From Mycobacterium sp. ITM-2016-00316 (GTDB lineage: Bacteria; Actinomycetota; Actinomycetes; Mycobacteriales; Mycobacteriaceae): a DNA stretch of 64,000 nucleotides. The notes beneath the pieces are model-generated. The model was not told the origin of the DNA, made no database searches, and worked only from the letters and a program-made list of their open reading frames with translations. Shown piece by piece: positions 60,259 through 64,000 of the stretch. The position numbers were made by a program, and so were the translations under genes. The stretch lies in assembly GCF_002968335.2 (NCBI RefSeq), contig NZ_CP134398.1, positions 2,666,001 to 2,730,000 on the forward strand, given 5' to 3'. The stretch's first letter is position 1; every line of letters starts with the position of its first letter.

Positions 60259-61548
60259 ATGAGCAAGGCGTGCGTGCGGAGCGCGGTGGGCGCCGGCATG
60301 CTCTCCACCATGCTGTTGATCGGTGGTCCCGTGGCCGTGGCGGTGGCCGACACCGATTCCGGGACCGGCACCTCGGGTTCGACCGGCGCCGGGCAGGGCG
60401 AGAGTTCCGGCACGAACAGCGGTACCGCGAAACCCGGCAACGACCTCGGCGCAGGTCTGCGCACCACGATGCGGCAGTCGATGACCGGCGTGCGCAGTGT
60501 GATCAGCCCGTGGAGGGCACAGCGACCCCAACCCGGCTTCGGTAGCCGCCCGCGCACCACCATCCCGACCGTTCCGGACTCTTCCACCGGCCCGACCGAC
60601 CTCGAGCTGGTGGCGCCCGAGACGGCCGGCACCGATACCGGGGCGGGTACTCCCGGACAGCAGACCGCGCCGGTGGCCGACAACTCGACCGCCCCCGAGC
60701 CCGCCAAACCGGCCGGCCCGCCGCCGGCGCGTCCGGTGTCGGTCAAGGCTCCGCTGAGCTACGACAAGCTGCCCGAGGTGGCGCACACGGTGGGTAACAC
60801 CGTTGTCTCGGTGCTCAATTCGACGCAGCAGACGGCCACGGCGGTGCCCACCCTGCTGGCCGGACTGCCCGGCTCCACCACACCGGTCTCCGACGTCATC
60901 AACACTATCGAGTTCATGCTGACCTCGGTGAGTACGTCGGTCGGCACCATCGCGGCGCTGCCCGGCGAGCTCGGCGCCCTGATGGACGTCAGTACCCCGC
61001 CCGTCACCCCGATCGGCGTGGCGCCGGCCGCGCGGCCGATGACGGCGCCGACCGGACCGATCGATCTGCCCGGGCTGCTGCTGCCGCAGGCGCCGGCCAC
61101 GTCACTCGGCGCCGGTGCCGTCGCATCTGCCCCGGCCGCGCCCGCGCCGTCCCCGGTCACCCCGGTCAGCGTCGAGCAGATGTCCGCGGTCACCACCGCG
61201 CCGCTGGGTGTGAGCGGCCTGACGGCCTCGGGTGCGCCCGAGTCATTCCTCGATCGTGCGGTCAGCACGCTGCTGGTCCCGATCTCGATCGCGACGCTCG
61301 CCGCAGTGGCGCTGCCCGGCGTGGGCGGGCTGCTGGTCATCTGCGCGCTCGGCATCCGGATCGGGTACCGCCAGGCCAAGGCCGGATGGGCCATCCGCGT
61401 GGCGGGCATTGCGCGCTTCGCCGGGTCGGGCCCGATGGGCGTGGTGCGCTCGGGCTCGATGATCACGCTGCACACCAAGCGCCCCGCGGCGGCCCGTACG
61501 GCCGGCCGGCTGCGTCTGGTGGACAGCTCCTTCGAACAGGCCGCCTGA
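60259..61548 (+). CDS. Exported Pro/Ala-rich protein with C-terminal membrane helix
   Basis: 429 residues from ATG at 60259. Signal peptide with VRSAVGAGMLSTMLLIGG and the cut near VAVADT. Residues 35-180 are Thr/Ser/Gly/Pro-rich and unstructured; 180-330 are mixed, with APAARPMTAPTGP and a Val/Ala/Pro tract (SAPAAPAPSPVTPVSVEQMS). A hydrophobic helix ISIATLAAVALPGVGGLLVI near 357-376 precedes a basic end (RIGYRQAKAGWAIR). I know no named family. Mycobacterial cell-surface proteins often have this layout. The 201-base upstream gap is AT-rich around 60110-60185, a likely promoter and leader. Confidence 0.65.
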   Translation: MSKACVRSAVGAGMLSTMLLIGGPVAVAVADTDSGTGTSGSTGAGQGESSGTNSGTAKPGNDLGAGLRTTMRQSMTGVRSVISPWRAQRPQPGFGSRPRTTIPTVPDSSTGPTDLELVAPETAGTDTGAGTPGQQTAPVADNSTAPEPAKPAGPPPARPVSVKAPLSYDKLPEVAHTVGNTVVSVLNSTQQTATAVPTLLAGLPGSTTPVSDVINTIEFMLTSVSTSVGTIAALPGELGALMDVSTPPVTPIGVAPAARPMTAPTGPIDLPGLLLPQAPATSLGAGAVASAPAAPAPSPVTPVSVEQMSAVTTAPLGVSGLTASGAPESFLDRAVSTLLVPISIATLAAVALPGVGGLLVICALGIRIGYRQAKAGWAIRVAGIARFAGSGPMGVVRSGSMITLHTKRPAAARTAGRLRLVDSSFEQAA

Positions 61549-61551
61549 GCG

Positions 61552-62286
61552 CTATCCGTTGACGGCGGGTTCGTCGCCGGTCGAGCGTTCGCCCTGCGAC
61601 CGGCGGTGCACCCGGATCTCGTAGACCAGCCCGGCGAGTCCCACGCCGGCGGTACACGCCGACACCAGGAACAACAGCGGGCTGATATTGCCGGTGAGGG
61701 CATCGCCGAGGATCACCACCGCCGCCGTCCCGGGAAACACGCCGATCAGCGTGGCCACCGAATAGGGCAGCAGTCGCACCGCGGACGCACCCGCCGCATA
61801 GTTGAGCACCGCGAACGGCACCGCCGGAATCATCCGCATCGACAACACCGTCACCCAACCACGGTCGCGCAGCCGGGCGTCCAGTGATTCGACGCGGGGA
61901 TGCAGGGTCAGTCGGCTGAGTTGCCAGCCGGCCGCCCGCACCAGGATCACGGCCAGCACGGCGCTGAGGGTGCTCGCGGCGACCGCGATGCTGACGCCCA
62001 CCAGCGGCCCGAAGAGCAGGCCGGCCGCGAGTGTGAACGCGGTCCGGGGAAACGGGAAAACCGTCATCACGATGTGGGCGGCGAAGAACGCGAGCGGAAA
62101 CCACGGGCCGGCCGCCCTCGCCCAGTCGCGCAGCTGGATCGCACTCGGCAGCGGCACCAGAATCGCGACTGCGACGAGGATCACAATTGTGGCGGCGATG
62201 CCCACCACACGACGCCGGGGCAATTGGGTGGCCGTCGACGTCACTGCGGTCCAGACCGTGCGCAACGTGGTGACGACGGGTTTCAC
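61552..62286 (-). CDS. TVP38/TMEM64 family membrane protein
   Basis: 244 residues from GTG at 62286 (VKPVVTTLRTVWTAV), with GGGAG just upstream; a longer start at 62379 is in frame but has a low-complexity N-terminus. DedA-superfamily (VTT domain) protein with about six helices. Seen: GPWFPLAFFAAHIVMTVFPF, PRTAFTLAAGLLFGPLVGV and RMIPAVPFAVLNYAAGASAV, the signature F-x-P...G and R.ipvvPf motifs. Related proteins are phospholipid scramblases or flippases. Position matches Rv1491c, divergent from mutA. Confidence 0.88.
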   Translation of the reverse strand: MKPVVTTLRTVWTAVTSTATQLPRRRVVGIAATIVILVAVAILVPLPSAIQLRDWARAAGPWFPLAFFAAHIVMTVFPFPRTAFTLAAGLLFGPLVGVSIAVAASTLSAVLAVILVRAAGWQLSRLTLHPRVESLDARLRDRGWVTVLSMRMIPAVPFAVLNYAAGASAVRLLPYSVATLIGVFPGTAAVVILGDALTGNISPLLFLVSACTAGVGLAGLVYEIRVHRRSQGERSTGDEPAVNG

Positions 62287-62398
62287 GTCTCCCAACCCTA
62301 CGGGGCGGGGGCCGGTGCCGCCGACAACGCTACTGCTCAGTAGCTTTTGCCCGCCGTACGCTGCCGTGATACCGATCATTTAGCCTCAGGTGAAAGAG

Positions 62399-62414
62399 GC
62401 CAGTCACAGCTGGC
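62399..62414. promoter_or_regulatory. Inverted repeat upstream of mutA
   Basis: GCCAGTCACAGCTGGC has perfect 5-base arms with a 6-base spacer. It sits 46-61 bases before the mutA start, in the gap shared with the TVP38 gene. A regulator site for methylmalonyl-CoA mutase is possible; no known motif is matched. Confidence 0.35.
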
Positions 62415-62459
62415 TAATCTAACTAAGTCAGACAACGCTTTTTAACCCAGGAGCGGCGA

Positions 62460-64000
62460 GTGTCCTCGAGCGTCATTGAATCGGATCGCGAGCGCTGGCG
62501 CTCCGGCGTGGCCGGCGTGCTGGCGAAGAGTCTGCGGCGCGACGCCGCGGATCTGCCTGCCGAACCGGAACGGCTGCTCGACTCGCCGACCTACGAGGGC
62601 TTCCCGGTCCGGCCGCTCTACACCGCACTCGACGCGGTACCCGAGTCGCCGTTGCCCGGGCAGTGGCCGTTCGCCCGGGGCGGGGATGCGCGCCGCGATG
62701 TGCTGAGCGGCTGGAAGGTCGCCGAGCAGTTCCCGGTGACGGCTTCCGGAACCTCGGAGGCCAACGGAGCGCTGTTGCTGGCCTTGACCGAGGGCACCAG
62801 CGCGTTGGTGCTGCGGGTGGGCGAGCCCGCTGGGGTGGCACCGGCCGAGCTGGACCGGCTGCTCGACGGCGTGTACCTCGATCTCGTGCCGGTGGTGCTG
62901 GACGCGGGTGCCGAATACGTCGCCGCCGCCGACGCCGTGCTGGCGCTGATCTCCGATTTCGACGACGAACAGCGCGGCCGGTTGTCGCTGGATCTGGGCG
63001 CCGACCCGCTGACCGCGCCGCTGAGCGGACGGGCGGCGGCGAGTGTCGACGATGTCACCGCGATCGCCGTGCGTACGGCCGGTCAGACCGGGGTGCGGGC
63101 CGTCACGGTCGACGGCCCCGCCCTGCACAACCTCGGTGCCAGCGCGTCCTGGGAGCTCGCCGGGGCCGTCGCGGCCGGCGTGAGTTACCTGCGCCTGCTG
63201 ACGGAGGCCGGTGTGCCGGTGTCCGACGCCCTGCGCCATGTCAGCTTCCGCTTCGCCGCCGACGACGACCAGTTCATGACGATCGCCAAACTGCGCGCCG
63301 CGCGCCGGCTGTGGGCTCGGGTGGCCGAGGTCGCCGGTGACGGTGCGGCGGGTGCCGCAGTGGTGCACGCGGTCTCCTCGGCGCCGATGATGAGCCAGCG
63401 CGATCCGTGGGTGAACATGCTGCGCACCACGCTGGCCGCGTTCGCCGCCGGTGTCGGTGGTGCCGACACCGTCCTGGTGGCGCCATTCGATGCCGCCATT
63501 CCCGGTGGACTGCCCGGTACCGCAACCAGTTTCACCCGACGCATGGCCCGCAACACCCAGCTGTTGTTGCTGGAGGAATCCCACCTGGGCCGGGTGCTCG
63601 ACCCGTCGGCCGGTTCGTGGTTCGTCGAGGACCTGACGGCGCAGCTGGCAGAACAGGCCTGGGCGCATTTCCAAGAGCTTGAGTCGCGTGGCGGATTCGA
63701 GGCGGCCCGCGATCACCTCGCCGAGCAGATCGCCGCGGTGCGGGACCAGCGCGCCGACGACATCGCGCACCGCCGTACCTCGCTCACCGGTGTCAACGAG
63801 TTCCCGAACCTGGGGGAGAAGCCGCTGCCGCACACCGGCGAAGCCGCAGGCATCGTGCGCTACGCGTCCGGTTTCGAGGCATTGCGGGACCGGTCGGATG
63901 CCTACCTGGCCGAGCACGGGAAACGGCCCGAGGCGGTGCTGCTCCCGCTGGGCCCGCTCGCCGAACACAACATCCGGACCACCTTCGCGTCGAACCTGCT
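62460..64000 (+). CDS. mutA: Methylmalonyl-CoA mutase small subunit, N-terminal part
   Basis: Open at the right edge; 513 codons visible from GTG at 62460, with AGGAG six bases upstream. Beta-like small subunit that pairs with MutB in the B12-dependent interconversion of succinyl-CoA and methylmalonyl-CoA. Seen: FPVRPLYTALDAVPESPLPG, WPFARGGDARRDVLSGWKVA, the barrel strand VDGPALHNLGASASWELAGA, and the conserved MMSQRDPWVNMLRTTLAAFA with APFDAAIPGGLPGTATSF. Synteny matches Rv1492. The C-terminal cobalamin-like domain and mutB lie beyond the window. Confidence 0.95.
   Translation, partial: MSSSVIESDRERWRSGVAGVLAKSLRRDAADLPAEPERLLDSPTYEGFPVRPLYTALDAVPESPLPGQWPFARGGDARRDVLSGWKVAEQFPVTASGTSEANGALLLALTEGTSALVLRVGEPAGVAPAELDRLLDGVYLDLVPVVLDAGAEYVAAADAVLALISDFDDEQRGRLSLDLGADPLTAPLSGRAAASVDDVTAIAVRTAGQTGVRAVTVDGPALHNLGASASWELAGAVAAGVSYLRLLTEAGVPVSDALRHVSFRFAADDDQFMTIAKLRAARRLWARVAEVAGDGAAGAAVVHAVSSAPMMSQRDPWVNMLRTTLAAFAAGVGGADTVLVAPFDAAIPGGLPGTATSFTRRMARNTQLLLLEESHLGRVLDPSAGSWFVEDLTAQLAEQAWAHFQELESRGGFEAARDHLAEQIAAVRDQRADDIAHRRTSLTGVNEFPNLGEKPLPHTGEAAGIVRYASGFEALRDRSDAYLAEHGKRPEAVLLPLGPLAEHNIRTTFASNL

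Noticed and set aside
58570..60786. 738-codon minus-strand frame over the NfeD and SPFH genes
   Set aside because: Shadow of two well-supported genes on the plus strand; low-complexity product.

Overview
The window is a GC-rich, densely packed stretch of chromosome whose gene order follows the ppc to mutA block of mycobacteria (M. tuberculosis Rv1445c to Rv1492). Marker genes include tkt-tal-zwf-opcA-pgl, ctaB, ctaA, mptB, the suf operon, acnR-acn, ripA-ripB, moxR-DUF58-VWA, fabG1-inhA-hemH and mutA. Gene content beyond the pathogen set (a polyol-type catabolic cassette, a TetX-like monooxygenase, an aldo-keto reductase) and the protein sequences suggest a free-living, rapidly growing Mycobacterium/Mycolicibacterium. 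No rRNA, tRNA, CRISPR array or insertion sequence was seen. No gene-free gap exceeds 300 bases.

Layout. 1-4308: 3' end of ppc, a TetX-like flavin monooxygenase divergent from its TetR regulator, a small coiled-coil protein and a D-threonine-aldolase-like PLP enzyme. 4311-10751: leftward pentose phosphate operon tkt-tal-zwf-opcA-pgl. 10970-16052: ctaB, a DUF1254 protein, a DUF4349 lipoprotein, quinone reductase, an ATP-grasp protein and a YjbR protein. 16053-25044: an accessory catabolic cassette. 25085-31340: ctaA, a TetR/DAPG-hydrolase-like pair, and a leftward operon mptB - ABC exporter - DUF429. 31478-37768: sufR-B-D-C-S-U-T. 37834-45201: thioredoxin, enoyl-CoA hydratase, ABC-F ATPase, small HTH protein, acnR, acn, and a small membrane protein. 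45416-50916: peptidoglycan hydrolases RipA/RipB, then MoxR-DUF58-VWA. 50923-54781: accessory interval with a SOS-controlled 13E12/HNH protein, an aldo-keto reductase and an AraC regulator. 54836-64000: fabG1-inhA-hemH, NfeD and SPFH membrane proteins, an exported Pro/Ala-rich protein, a TVP38 protein and the start of mutA.

The most interesting unit is the 9 kb cassette. One leftward operon encodes an FGGY kinase, an SDR dehydrogenase and a complete CUT1 ABC importer. A divergent rightward pair encodes a BtpA/SgcQ TIM-barrel protein and an inositol-monophosphatase-like protein. A DeoR-type repressor lies at the right edge. The divergent promoter carries three operator-like sites of the form TGTGA-N5-TCACA. 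The same site, as a clean palindrome, sits in front of the deoR gene. This ties all nine genes into one predicted regulon whose substrate and BtpA step are unknown. The phosphatase gene looks frameshifted by one base near its 3' end.

A second window-wide signal concerns starts. At least ten genes have a TANNNT -10 element ending 6-7 bases before the start codon, the signature of leaderless mRNAs; I used it to choose several starts. Recognisable operators include a LexA box over the 13E12 start, an AcnR-type site in the acn promoter, paired palindromes before sufR, and paired operators for two TetR and one AraC regulator.
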